Shown here: positions 44,524 through 54,016 of the stretch, piece by piece
Position numbering within the stretch: the first letter of the stretch is position 1
How the letters are laid out: each line of letters opens with the position of its first letter
NCBI GenBank assembly: GCA_947496705.1
Contig: CANMDW010000007.1
Coordinates: forward strand, 1-64,000
DNA length: 64,000 nucleotides
DNA from: an uncultured Aquimarina sp.
GTDB taxonomy: Bacteria > Bacteroidota > Bacteroidia > Flavobacteriales > Flavobacteriaceae
Reading direction: 5' to 3'
The notes under the pieces: generated by a model
Database searches by the model: none
Seen by the model: the letters and a program-made list of their open reading frames with translations, nothing else
Told to the model about the DNA's origin: nothing
Made by a program: the position numbers and the translations under genes

Positions 44524-45855
44524 TTATCTCATTTTACCCATCATCTGCATCATTCTTTTACCACCACCACCTTGCATCATTTTCATCATCTTACTCATCT
44601 GATCAAATTGTTTAAGCAATTGATTTATTTGCTGAATGGAGGTTCCTGATCCTTTCCCAATACGTTTTTTTCTACTGGCATTAATAATTTGTGGTTTTGA
44701 TCTTTCCTGTGGCGTCATAGAATGTATAATGGCTTCAATATGTTTAAAAGCATCGTCATCAATATCCTCCATATTCTTCATCATTTTTCCTGCTCCGGGG
44801 ATCATGCCTATTAAATCCTTCATATTACCCATTTTCTTAATTTGCTGAATTTGCTTCAAGAAATCATCAAACCCAAACTGATTTTTGGCAATTTTTTTCT
44901 GAAGTTTCCTTGCCTCTTCCTCATCAAATTGCTCCTGGGCCCTTTCTACCAAAGAAACGACATCACCCATCCCAAGGATACGATCTGCCATACGTGAAGG
45001 ATAAAACACATCTATAGCCTCCATTTTCTCTCCTGTACCAATAAATTTAATAGGTTTATCGACAACAGATTTGATAGATATTGCGGCTCCGCCTCTGGTA
45101 TCACCATCCAATTTGGTAAGGATCACTCCGTCAAAATTAAGGATATCATTAAAGGTTTTTGCCGTATTTACCGCATCCTGACCAGTCATAGAATCCACAA
45201 CAAACAAGGTTTCCTGGGGTGTGATCGCCTTATGTATGTTTGCAATTTCGGTCATCATTACCTCGTCTACCGCCAGGCGACCGGCAGTATCTATAATCAC
45301 TACATTAAACCCATTGGTTTTTGCATGGGCTACACCAGCCCTGGCTATAGCAACCGGATCATTATTGCCCCTATCACTAAAAACCTCAACACCTATTTGA
45401 TCTCCTACAACATGCAATTGGTCAATCGCAGCCGGCCTGTATACATCACACGCTACCAGCAGCGGTTTCTTTGCCTTTTTTGTTTTAAGGAAATTAGCAA
45501 GCTTACCCGAAAAAGTGGTCTTACCAGAACCTTGTAATCCCGACATTAAAATCACCGATGGATTTCCGGATATATCAATTTCGGCTACATCTCCCCCCAT
45601 CAACTCGGTCAATTCATCTTTTACCAGTTTCACCATCAACTGGCCGGGCTTAAGACTCTTTAATACATTCTGACCTAATGCTTTTTCTTTTACCGTAGCC
45701 GTAAATTCTTTGGCTATTTTGTAATTCACATCGGCATCTACTAAAGCTCTGCGAACTTCTTTAAGTGTCTCTGCTACATTTATCTCTGTAATCGAACCAT
45801 GGCCTTTTAAGATATGTAAGGCTTTATCTAACTTATCACTTAAATTATCAAACAT
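44524..45855 (-). CDS. ffh: Signal recognition particle protein Ffh
   Basis: 443 residues from the ATG at 45855 (MFDNLSDKLDKAL). A 17-residue upstream extension of the same frame is not conserved and lies at the promoter, so it is not used. NG domain with G1 GLQGSGKTT (about 105), DTAGR and TKLDGD, then a methionine-rich M domain ending KMMKMMQGGGGKRMMQ. Ffh with 4.5S RNA targets membrane proteins. It precedes folD by 38 bp. Confidence 0.96.
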   Translation of the reverse strand: MFDNLSDKLDKALHILKGHGSITEINVAETLKEVRRALVDADVNYKIAKEFTATVKEKALGQNVLKSLKPGQLMVKLVKDELTELMGGDVAEIDISGNPSVILMSGLQGSGKTTFSGKLANFLKTKKAKKPLLVACDVYRPAAIDQLHVVGDQIGVEVFSDRGNNDPVAIARAGVAHAKTNGFNVVIIDTAGRLAVDEVMMTEIANIHKAITPQETLFVVDSMTGQDAVNTAKTFNDILNFDGVILTKLDGDTRGGAAISIKSVVDKPIKFIGTGEKMEAIDVFYPSRMADRILGMGDVVSLVERAQEQFDEEEARKLQKKIAKNQFGFDDFLKQIQQIKKMGNMKDLIGMIPGAGKMMKNMEDIDDDAFKHIEAIIHSMTPQERSKPQIINASRKKRIGKGSGTSIQQINQLLKQFDQMSKMMKMMQGGGGKRMMQMMGKMR

Positions 45856-45878
45856 ATAATTTCTCCTGTTTTGAAAAA

Positions 45879-45911
45879 ATCTATCATTTTTGATAGATAG
45901 GTGCAAATTTA
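45879..45911 (-). promoter_or_regulatory. ffh promoter -7 box and leader hairpin
   Basis: On the minus strand TAAATTTG (45904-45911) matches the -7 consensus. A perfect 8-bp hairpin ATCTATCA/TGATAGAT (45879-45898) follows, with a run of six T just after it, ahead of the start codon at 45855. It overlaps the expected transcription start, so it may be an operator or an early attenuator. Confidence 0.45.
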
Positions 45912-46037
45912 AGGATTTGAAGCGTATAAATAAAGTATGGAATTACAGAATTATCTGTAACATCTATAATGAAATTAACATTATGCTAAAACCAGGGAGC
46001 TTCATGATAAATTTTACCTGAATTCCTATCACTAAAA

Positions 46038-46074
46038 AGCGATCAGAGAAGCTGGTTTTACTTCTCTGATCGCT
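46038..46074 (-). terminator. Terminator of the fasciclin gene
   Basis: AGCGATCAGAGAAG pairs perfectly with CTTCTCTGATCGCT over 14 bp. On the minus strand a TTTTTAG run follows, so it ends the fasciclin transcript. Confidence 0.8.
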
Positions 46075-46155
46075 CTAATATAAAATGTATAGTGAAAAAA
46101 ATCAGGGCTATTTTACATAGACGTTGAAAAACAACCCTGGATTTTTAATGATATT

Positions 46156-47538
46156 TTATTGTGTGATTAATGCCATAGGGGCAGGCGGTTCTGGTAATAA
46201 CACCTGATCGATTACATGGATCACACCATTGGCTGCCTGCACATCGGCAGCGATGATATTACTTGCAGTAGCATTATCAGCACCGGTTACAGTAGGTGGC
46301 GTGGCACCTATAGTAACTGTACCATTTAAGGTCATCGCAGTAGGGAAATCAGGCAAAAGATCTGAAGTTACATTAGCATTTGGAACCACATGATAGTTAA
46401 GCACCGAAGTTAATAATGGCTCATCTATATCTGCTATTCCCTCTACCAATAGCTCTAGAAATAAATCGTCAAAAGCATCATTGGTAGGAGCAAATACGGT
46501 AAATGGAGCCGGTGCAGTACCGTTGGCAGTGCTTAATGTTGCTACAAAATCAGTCGACGGTGTTGCTGTAGTTAATGCAGTTACCAAGGTGCTAAATGTA
46601 GCATCGGCCGTAGCAAAAGTTACTACAGTTGGTAATGTGATTACCTTATCTACAATATGGATCACCCCGTTGCTTGCAACTATATTTGCAGTAGTCACTC
46701 TGGAAATACCATTAAAAACCACTCCATCTATTGTGTTGATATGAATATTCAAGTTATTAGTAGTAGTACCATACGCAGCCAATGTACTTCCATACCCTGT
46801 AGATAACTCTGTGGATTGTAAGCCTTCGGCAATAGCATGATTTAGTAAAACTTGTTCTACCTCTGCTGTTGATAATCCGGAAATATCGCCTAAATCTGTA
46901 AATGCAGCATTATCTGGTGCCAACAGCGTTAAATCACCATCTTCATCACCTAGAGCACTAATAACAGTGGCACTATTATCTGTTGCAACAGTCGCCAAAG
47001 AAGATAAATCGGGGTTTGCTGTTACAAAGTCGAGCATAGTAGGTATATCAATCACTTTATCTACTGCATGTATCACACCATTAGAGCGATCAATATCGGC
47101 TGTAGTTACTGTCGCCTCTCCATTGATGGTTACATCTCCATCGGTAACGTTAATATATGAACTTAGGCCTGCTTCATTATCTACATAACTGGTAGATAGT
47201 TGGCTAGAGGTAAACTTACCACCAATCACATGGTTTAATAGTAACGCTCTTAAATCCTCTACAGGAACATCAGTTAATGCAGTTCCATTCAAAAATGCAT
47301 CAAAGGCATCATTATCCGGCGCAAATACGGTAAAACTACCACTTCCGGAAAGGGTTGTTACCAAATCGGCTCTTTCTAATGCTGCCAAAAGTGAACTATA
47401 ATCAGAATTTGATGCTACAAAATCTGCAATGGTTTCAGACGTTGGCGGAAAAGTTGTGTCGTCGTCGTCGCTACAGGAAAAAACAGTTACTATACATAAG
47501 GTGACAAAAATTGTTTTAAAGAAATGTTGAATTTTCAT
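46156..47538 (-). CDS. Lipoprotein with three fasciclin (FAS1) domains
   Basis: 460 residues from the ATG at 47536-47538. A longer upstream frame exists but the signal MKIQHFFKTIFVTLCIVTVF with lipobox Cys fixes this start. After an acidic DDDD stretch, three FAS1 domains follow (about 33-165, 170-305, 310-455), each with the pattern TVFAPDNDAF or LLAPDNAAF and NGVIHVIDKV. FAS1 proteins mediate adhesion. It is monocistronic and ends in its own terminator. Confidence 0.92.
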   Translation of the reverse strand: MKIQHFFKTIFVTLCIVTVFSCSDDDDTTFPPTSETIADFVASNSDYSSLLAALERADLVTTLSGSGSFTVFAPDNDAFDAFLNGTALTDVPVEDLRALLLNHVIGGKFTSSQLSTSYVDNEAGLSSYINVTDGDVTINGEATVTTADIDRSNGVIHAVDKVIDIPTMLDFVTANPDLSSLATVATDNSATVISALGDEDGDLTLLAPDNAAFTDLGDISGLSTAEVEQVLLNHAIAEGLQSTELSTGYGSTLAAYGTTTNNLNIHINTIDGVVFNGISRVTTANIVASNGVIHIVDKVITLPTVVTFATADATFSTLVTALTTATPSTDFVATLSTANGTAPAPFTVFAPTNDAFDDLFLELLVEGIADIDEPLLTSVLNYHVVPNANVTSDLLPDFPTAMTLNGTVTIGATPPTVTGADNATASNIIAADVQAANGVIHVIDQVLLPEPPAPMALITQ

Positions 47539-47660
47539 GGTTTTTAGATTTATTGTTTGATGATTATTAAACAACTTACCAACAAAAACTCTAACCCTCA
47601 AAAATGTTTTTAGCATTACTTTAACTTTTTGTTTAATTTATTAAGTACAAATGTTAAACA

Positions 47661-47690
47661 AAAGAGCCGGCTCATTAGTCGGTTTTTTTA
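47661..47690 (+). terminator. Weak terminator-like hairpin, plus orientation
   Basis: CCGGCT-CATT-AGTCGG with one G-U pair and then TTTTTTT. Upstream on the plus strand there is no gene; it lies downstream of the minus-strand lipoprotein gene. Confidence 0.35.
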
Positions 47691-47714
47691 AGAGTTCGTA
47701 TTGATACGGTGTTA

Positions 47715-48377
47715 TTAGTTATCGTTTTCTTCACAAGCCGATGCAACATCCATGATTGCATGTAACAGATCAATATTATGACTGGTATCTACATTTTGAC
47801 CATTGTGTAATAACAGATTTATAGGATAGTTTATACTAACGGAGGTATTATCGTTTACAGCTGACATAAAATCAAACATCTGAGAATCGTGACCGACTTC
47901 TATGGTATTTAATCGATTTGTGTTATTATTAAAAGTTGAAAACATTATTGGGTACACAAAATCAATGCATTCGATATCATCATCGTCTACTTTACAGCTG
48001 TTCGAAAACACTGCAAGCCTCGCTCTGTTTTCTATAATTTTCCTGGTATGGTTATATAAAGTTATAGTAACAGGAAACCGAATCTCTATCACATCACTGG
48101 TAGCTATCTTTTGATAATCGTTTATAGTAGTTACTATAAATTCCTTTTCATTGAGTAGTATGGTATACGGCAGATTAATACTAAAACAATTGCCGCTATC
48201 TACTATATCATCAAAAGAACCATCATGGGTAACTACTTTTCTCATAAGGCTAGCCAATTCTGAATCTTTAGGAATCGTATTGTCCAAATCAGGATTGATA
48301 CGTTCCTGCTCTTCTTCCTGGCAAGAAACCAACAATATCATTATACTAACAAAAAAAAATATACTCCAATTCTTCAT
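47715..48377 (-). CDS. Lipoprotein of unknown function beside ECF/FecR/TonB set
   Basis: 220 residues from the ATG at 48377 (MKNWSIFFFVSIMILLVSC, lipobox Cys). An 18-residue upstream extension lacks signal-peptide form. The mature part contains two repeated patterns (FSINLPYTILLNEKEFIV and VSINYPINLLLHNG), suggesting a duplicated beta domain. Divergent from the ECF sigma gene by 106 bp. No family recognised. Confidence 0.75.
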   Translation of the reverse strand: MKNWSIFFFVSIMILLVSCQEEEQERINPDLDNTIPKDSELASLMRKVVTHDGSFDDIVDSGNCFSINLPYTILLNEKEFIVTTINDYQKIATSDVIEIRFPVTITLYNHTRKIIENRARLAVFSNSCKVDDDDIECIDFVYPIMFSTFNNNTNRLNTIEVGHDSQMFDFMSAVNDNTSVSINYPINLLLHNGQNVDTSHNIDLLHAIMDVASACEENDN

Positions 48378-48483
48378 TCTAATAACTGTTTTTCTGTTAC
48401 TTACTCTAATGTATAACAACGTATAGAACAAAATTCCTACGCATCAACCGTATTTTTTTTTAATTTTAGCAAAAATAATAATA

Positions 48484-48999
48484 ATGCCTAAAGATTTATT
48501 TGAGAATGTTTGTGAAGAAAAGTTGTTTTCAGAACTTTTCAGGAAACATGCCAAAGAACTACACGACTTTATATATTACAGATACGGAGAACACATCGAC
48601 CCCAAAGATAAGGTTCAGGAAGCGTTTATCAAACTTTGGGATCATTGTAAAACGACTCCGCTTCAAAAGGCAAAAAGCTTTCTTTTTACCATTGCCAATA
48701 ATTTATCGTTAAATCAACTAAAACACCACAAGGTAAAGCTAAAATTTCAACAAGGTACATATTCAGACAAAACCAATGAAAGCCCGGAGTTTGTACTGGA
48801 AGAAAAAGAATACCTTCAGAAATACCAAAGGGCTCTTTCTAATCTTACAGAACCTCAACGCGTTGCTTTTTTATTGAACCGGGTTGAAGGAAAAAAACAT
48901 AAAGAAATTGCCGATTTGCTGGGGATCTCAAGAAAAGCTGTCGAAAAAAGAATATATGGGGCATTAGAGAAACTAAGAAAAGATATTGATGGAATATGA
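48484..48999 (+). CDS. ECF RNA polymerase sigma factor
   Basis: 171 residues. Region 2 (about 20-85; PKDKVQEAFIKLWDH) and region 4 (about 118-168; KKHKEIADLLGISRKAVEK) are present. Paired with the following FecR gene (145 bp) and TonB receptor. It probably activates its own cluster and perhaps the divergent lipoprotein gene. Confidence 0.92.
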   Translation: MPKDLFENVCEEKLFSELFRKHAKELHDFIYYRYGEHIDPKDKVQEAFIKLWDHCKTTPLQKAKSFLFTIANNLSLNQLKHHKVKLKFQQGTYSDKTNESPEFVLEEKEYLQKYQRALSNLTEPQRVAFLLNRVEGKKHKEIADLLGISRKAVEKRIYGALEKLRKDIDGI

Positions 49000-49143
49000 T
49001 AGAAGTCCGAAGTGGGGTGTCGGAAGACCGGGGACGGAAAGTGGGTGTCGGATCTTAGAGGCAATGCACATGCAACTGTTAATCTAAACTGAAAAAGGTA
49101 GGAGTTTTTTAACTAAAATTGTTATATACATAGAAGTCTTGCT

Positions 49144-50046
49144 ATGAAAAAGAAAGATATCATAAAAAAATGGCTGGATAGCCAACAACTTACACAAGTA
49201 GAATCTGAGGCGTTTAAAAATTTAGACGCCTATGATTCTTATGTAAAGATTTCGGAAACAGCCAAGAAATTTAAGGCTCCTGAATATGATGTTGAAGAAA
49301 ATCTATCAGGTTTACAAGCCGATTTGAAAAATCGACCTGTTCAAACTTCCCGATCATTTGTTAAGATATTGCTTAAAATTGCTGCAATATTTGTCATAGG
49401 GCTTGGTACATATTTTGCTTTTTTTAATGATCGTAGTGTTAATGTAGCTACGCTAGTGAGTGAAAAAAAGTCTATCACACTGCCCGATCAATCCATCTTG
49501 AGGCTCAATGCGCTATCTTCAATTAAGTACAACAAAAAACAATGGGAAGATAATCGGGCTGTTGATTTAGAGGGAGAGGCATATTTTAAGGTTGCCAAAG
49601 GAAAAAAGTTTGATGTTCGTACCAAATCAGGGATTGTGAGTGTAATAGGCACGGCCTTTAATGTAAAACAAAGAAAAAATTACTTTGAAGTCATATGTTA
49701 TGAAGGCGTAGTAAGCGTATCGTATAATGATGAAACAGCATATCTTCGCGCCGGAGACGGTATCGAAATTACTGATAACAAAGCTTCTAAAAAAACTACT
49801 CCGTCCAAAATTCCAGAATGGATTAGAGGTAAAAGTTTATTTTTGAGTGTTCCTTATTCCCAGGTTCTTAAAGAACTCGAATGGCAATATGGTGTAACTA
49901 TTATTGCAAAAAATATAGATCAAACGAAACTATTTACAGGTAATTTTGTACATTCAAATATTGAATACGCATTACAATCTATAACTATACCTATGCGTTT
50001 ACAATATAAAATAAACAACAACATTGTAACCTTGTACAAAGAGTGA
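49144..50046 (+). CDS. FecR-family anti-sigma factor
   Basis: 300 residues. Cytoplasmic N-terminus (about 1-75), a TM helix (about 82-100), FecR domain (about 105-200) and DUF4974 (about 228-298). The last codons overlap the receptor gene start (GTGA). Confidence 0.9.
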   Translation: MKKKDIIKKWLDSQQLTQVESEAFKNLDAYDSYVKISETAKKFKAPEYDVEENLSGLQADLKNRPVQTSRSFVKILLKIAAIFVIGLGTYFAFFNDRSVNVATLVSEKKSITLPDQSILRLNALSSIKYNKKQWEDNRAVDLEGEAYFKVAKGKKFDVRTKSGIVSVIGTAFNVKQRKNYFEVICYEGVVSVSYNDETAYLRAGDGIEITDNKASKKTTPSKIPEWIRGKSLFLSVPYSQVLKELEWQYGVTIIAKNIDQTKLFTGNFVHSNIEYALQSITIPMRLQYKINNNIVTLYKE

Positions 50047-52559
50047 CCAAAACCAAAATCCCTGTTTTATCTACTCTTCTTTTTTTTGTTTTCTATCAGG
50101 TGTATTCGCAGTCTGAGCAGGATTCTTTATCTCTTTTCTCTATAATAATTCAGGTTGAGCAAAAATTTGATTGTAATTTTACTTATATAGACGAAGATCT
50201 TGAAGGAATTACACTTAGACAACCTCCTTCAAACTTAAATCTCAAGGAGACCATTGAATACTTAGCATATAACACGCCTATAGATTATACTTTTTTGGAT
50301 GATAAAAGCATCGTGTTGAGCCTTAGAACCAAAGAGAAAGAAATTTGCGGGGTTCTGGTATCAATAATTGACGATAAAGAAGTAGCCAATGCAACAATAG
50401 AAAGTAAAAATAACTCAACAATAAGTAATGCATCCGGAGAATTTATACTTAACATTGAAGACCCAGACGGGTTAGTTAAAATTAATTTTTTAGGATTCAA
50501 GACCTTGGTCCTTTCTGCCAAAGAACTACTCAACAGGCCTTGCAAAAAAATTACTCTGGTACCCGAAGTTCAATATCTGAACGAGGTTGTACTTACTGAT
50601 TATCTGGTAAAAGGTATCGATAAAAAATCTGATGGATCCATTACTATCGATTATAATGATTTTGGGATACTCCCGGGATTAATTGAGCCCGACTTATTAC
50701 AAACTATACAAGCACTACCCGGGATACTAAGTGTAGAAGAAACCGTTTCAGATATCAATGTAAGAGGAGGCACCAATGACCAGAATCTTATTTTGTGGGA
50801 CGGGATCAAAATGTACCAATCTGGTCATTTTTTCGGACTTATCTCTGCTTTCAACCCATACCTCACAAAAAATGTCCAGCTTATTAACAATGGGAGCAGT
50901 GCCAGCTACGGAGATGGTGTTTCCAGCATCATCGCAATGAGCACCAGCAATGAGATTAATCAAGATCTGGAGGCAAGTTTAGGTATAAATATGATTAGTG
51001 CAGATGGTTATATAGACACGCCTTTGGGCAAAAAATCATCACTTCAACTATCGGTAAGAAAGTCAATTAGTGAACTACTGGAAACCCCAACATACAACCA
51101 GTTTTTTGACAAAGCTTTTCAGGATTCTGAAGTGGTAAATAGTATGGATAACATGTTTAACACAGATGATGAATTTTCTTTTTATGACGCAAGCCTGCGG
51201 TGGTTATATCGATTAACTTCCAAAGATCTTATCAAAATAAATGCGCTTATCATCAGAAATGACCTGGTTTTTCAGGAAAATGCATTCATTGATGAAATGA
51301 ATGTGGCCAGAGAGAGCAGTGCAAAACAGAATAGCAGTGCAGGAAGCATCTCTTATCAAAGAAACTGGAGCGATGTTTTTAAAAGTGAACTATTGGTTTA
51401 TGGAACAAAATATGGTTTGGAAGCTATAAATTCTGACATACTGAATGATCAACGGCTACTGCAAGAGAATGAAGTACTCGAAAGTGGTTTAAAATTAAAC
51501 ACCTTACTTAGGCTACATGCCAATTTTAATCTAAAAACAGGATACCAGTTTAATGAAACCGGAATTTCTAACCTCAGAGATGTAAACAATCCTACCTTTA
51601 GGGATTTTACCAAAGAGGTAGTGCGCACCAATAGCATTTTTTCTGAAGTTGAATATAAATCAAATAATAACAGCACCCATCTCAATCTAGGGGCGCGTCT
51701 GAATTATTTTGATAAATTTGACACCTATCTTTTTGAACCTCGCCTAAGTTTTAATCATCGGTTTTATAATCATTTTACCATCGAGGCTCTAGGAGAATTA
51801 AAAAGCCAGATAACCTCTCAGGTAATTGAATCTCAAAATGATTTCCTGGGAGTAGAAAACAGGAAATGGGTACTTTCTAATGATAAAAATATCCCGATAA
51901 TAAAAAGCAGGCAAGCTTCTCTGGGGTTGAACTATAATCACAACAATTGGTTAATTAGCACAGACGTTTATTACAAACATATTGATGGGATTATAGCGCA
52001 AAGCCAGGGGTTTCAAAATCAATTTGAATTCATTGCCGATCATGGAGAATATACCGTAAGAGGGATTGATTTTCTTGTTAACAAAAGGGTTAAAAATTTT
52101 AGTACCTGGCTTAGCTATTCATATGCCAAAAACGATTATACGTTTAACATCCTAAATGATACAGATTTTCCGAATAATATAGATATACGGCACAATGTTA
52201 ATTTTGCTCTTGCTTATACTATAGAAAACTTTAAATTCTCGAGTGGTATCAACTGGCATAGTGGTAAGCCTACTACACGACCCGTTTCTGGCGATGAGAC
52301 AGGAATTAATGGCATCAATTATCAGGATCCAAACAGTGATACGATAGAAGATTATTTTCGATGGGATGTGTCGGCAACATATAATTTTGATCTCACAAAA
52401 AAGATAAGAGGGATAGCAGGAATATCAATATGGAATATCTTAAGCCGGGAAAATACCGTAAACAATTATTATAGAATACATACCGAAAATACAATAGAAG
52501 AAATAAGACAATTGGGGTTAGGATTTACACCCAATGCAGTAGTAAGGATTAATTTTTAG
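50043..52559 (+). CDS. TonB-dependent receptor with STN-like and peptidase-regulatory domains
   Basis: 838 residues from a GTG start that overlaps the fecR stop (GTGA). Signal peptide about 1-23, STN-like domain about 28-95, regulatory-like domain about 97-175, plug about 200-310 (VRGGTNDQNLILWDGI) and a barrel ending FTPNAVVRINF. With the sigma and FecR genes it forms a second surface-signalling unit. Its last 4 bp overlap the convergent GNAT gene. No SusD follows. Confidence 0.92.
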   Translation: MTKTKIPVLSTLLFFVFYQVYSQSEQDSLSLFSIIIQVEQKFDCNFTYIDEDLEGITLRQPPSNLNLKETIEYLAYNTPIDYTFLDDKSIVLSLRTKEKEICGVLVSIIDDKEVANATIESKNNSTISNASGEFILNIEDPDGLVKINFLGFKTLVLSAKELLNRPCKKITLVPEVQYLNEVVLTDYLVKGIDKKSDGSITIDYNDFGILPGLIEPDLLQTIQALPGILSVEETVSDINVRGGTNDQNLILWDGIKMYQSGHFFGLISAFNPYLTKNVQLINNGSSASYGDGVSSIIAMSTSNEINQDLEASLGINMISADGYIDTPLGKKSSLQLSVRKSISELLETPTYNQFFDKAFQDSEVVNSMDNMFNTDDEFSFYDASLRWLYRLTSKDLIKINALIIRNDLVFQENAFIDEMNVARESSAKQNSSAGSISYQRNWSDVFKSELLVYGTKYGLEAINSDILNDQRLLQENEVLESGLKLNTLLRLHANFNLKTGYQFNETGISNLRDVNNPTFRDFTKEVVRTNSIFSEVEYKSNNNSTHLNLGARLNYFDKFDTYLFEPRLSFNHRFYNHFTIEALGELKSQITSQVIESQNDFLGVENRKWVLSNDKNIPIIKSRQASLGLNYNHNNWLISTDVYYKHIDGIIAQSQGFQNQFEFIADHGEYTVRGIDFLVNKRVKNFSTWLSYSYAKNDYTFNILNDTDFPNNIDIRHNVNFALAYTIENFKFSSGINWHSGKPTTRPVSGDETGINGINYQDPNSDTIEDYFRWDVSATYNFDLTKKIRGIAGISIWNILSRENTVNNYYRIHTENTIEEIRQLGLGFTPNAVVRINF

Positions 52560-53023
52560 AGATGTTTAATCCCACTATAACTTATCACCTCTTCACCCCC
52601 AACTACTTTTACTGCATTTTTTATAATCTCAAACCCGTTTTTCTCAAAAAATGACTTTGTCAATAAATTTATCTGGGTAGTAAGTGTCTGTATATTTGAT
52701 TCCTGTGCTATATCCTCGATAGTTTTATACAACGCCCTGGCAATACCTTGCCCATGATAATCCATATGAACAAAAATATATTCTATATTCCCTTTTCTAT
52801 CCATACAAAAAGAGCCCAGGATCTCACCGTTTAATTTGGCATTGTACAAAAAGTCATGTTTAAATTTATTTTGCCAATATAATCTATTTGTGGCTAATCG
52901 AGAGTATATCTGGATTTCAGACTTGGTAAATATCATAGAACCATAGGCTGTCACCGTCTGATAAAAGAAACGCTGCATCAAAGGCAAATCACTATTGGTC
53001 GCTTTGGTAATCTCGTAGTTCAT
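52556..53023 (-). CDS. GNAT-family N-acetyltransferase
   Basis: 155 residues with the GNAT motif A region DYHGQGIARALYKTIE (about 92-107) and a C-terminal FFEKNGFEIIKNAV. Acetyl acceptor unknown. It converges with the TonB receptor and shares 4 bp at the stops. Confidence 0.85.
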   Translation of the reverse strand: MNYEITKATNSDLPLMQRFFYQTVTAYGSMIFTKSEIQIYSRLATNRLYWQNKFKHDFLYNAKLNGEILGSFCMDRKGNIEYIFVHMDYHGQGIARALYKTIEDIAQESNIQTLTTQINLLTKSFFEKNGFEIIKNAVKVVGGEEVISYSGIKHL

Positions 53024-53162
53024 AACTCTAAAATAACAAACGTATTACTTAATATAACAATTAGGCATAAATTTTTTAAATAACTTAGACCAAAGGAATA
53101 AAAATCCGTTATCCTTCATCTTGTTCACCAAAAAATATATTGATTTTTGATGTATAACCTTG

Positions 53163-53191
53163 TATAAACGCCTGTTTTAATAGCGTTTATA
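53163..53191. repeat. Hairpin TATAAACGC / GCGTTTATA
   Basis: Perfect 9-bp arms around an 11-nt loop, just past the end of the lipoprotein gene at 53219. No T-run, so its role as a terminator is weak. Confidence 0.45.
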
Positions 53192-53218
53192 TGTTGTATA
53201 CCGTTTTGTTGTTGATAA

Positions 53219-53962
53219 TTAACTCTTTATTATAGTAAAACTACTCTTTGATCGCTGAACAAAGGCACTATCAATGGATAGCACTTCTTCGGGGGAAACC
53301 GAATTTTCCCACTCGCTTAATGAATATCCTGTTGATTTTTTAAGCATCTCATGATAGAAAATAATGACCTCATTTTTCCTATCCTCACTTGCCAATCCAA
53401 CAAATCTGGACATCATTAAATGATCTTCTAAAACAAGATTCTTTTCCTTTAAGAAGGATTCTGTTTTTGCCCATTCTCCTAGTGGGTTTTCTTTTATTGA
53501 AACCTTGCCATCATAATACCAAGTATTATGTCTGTATTTATTCTTGCCAATAAAGTCTGCGTTATCAAAATTATAATTGTACATAAAATCATTTGTGGAT
53601 AGAAACCCTTCAAACTGTACTATAAAAAGTTTTTCTATACGATTCTCTTCATCAGCCAAGGCAAAAACCAAGCGCTCACCAGTAGCCACAGGTTTCCCAA
53701 TCATATCATCCGGATATTCATCAGAGGACGCAATGATTTCAAAATCGAACTTTCCGATATATTTAAACTCCTTATCCACTTTTATTTTGATTTTAGGGAG
53801 TGAATCAGAAGTAAGTACATTATTAGTTACTGACCTTACGATTGAATTCCCCTGGAAGGTTTCTTCTGCACCGCCAGATTGTTTTTCAATCTTTTTTTTA
53901 CTACCAGATTGGCAACCACCTAGAAGTATTAAAAAGGCCAAGAGATTAACAAGCTTTTTCAT
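53219..53962 (-). CDS. Lipoprotein of unknown function
   Basis: 247 residues. Lipobox LILLGGC, then a Ser/Lys-rich linker and a strand-rich domain (about 55-240). I do not recognise a family. It is upstream of the convergent TonB receptor and GNAT region and follows argS by 54 bp on the same strand, so the two could share a transcript. Confidence 0.75.
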   Translation of the reverse strand: MKKLVNLLAFLILLGGCQSGSKKKIEKQSGGAEETFQGNSIVRSVTNNVLTSDSLPKIKIKVDKEFKYIGKFDFEIIASSDEYPDDMIGKPVATGERLVFALADEENRIEKLFIVQFEGFLSTNDFMYNYNFDNADFIGKNKYRHNTWYYDGKVSIKENPLGEWAKTESFLKEKNLVLEDHLMMSRFVGLASEDRKNEVIIFYHEMLKKSTGYSLSEWENSVSPEEVLSIDSAFVQRSKSSFTIIKS

Positions 53963-54016
53963 GAAAATTGATTTTAATTAATGGTATATAACAGGCAAAC
54001 ACCCCAACAACCGTTA

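Noticed and set aside
45180..45187. GACCAGTC, an inverted copy of the TetR octamer inside ffh
   Set aside because: Lies within conserved coding sequence and is a single 8-bp match, as expected by chance.
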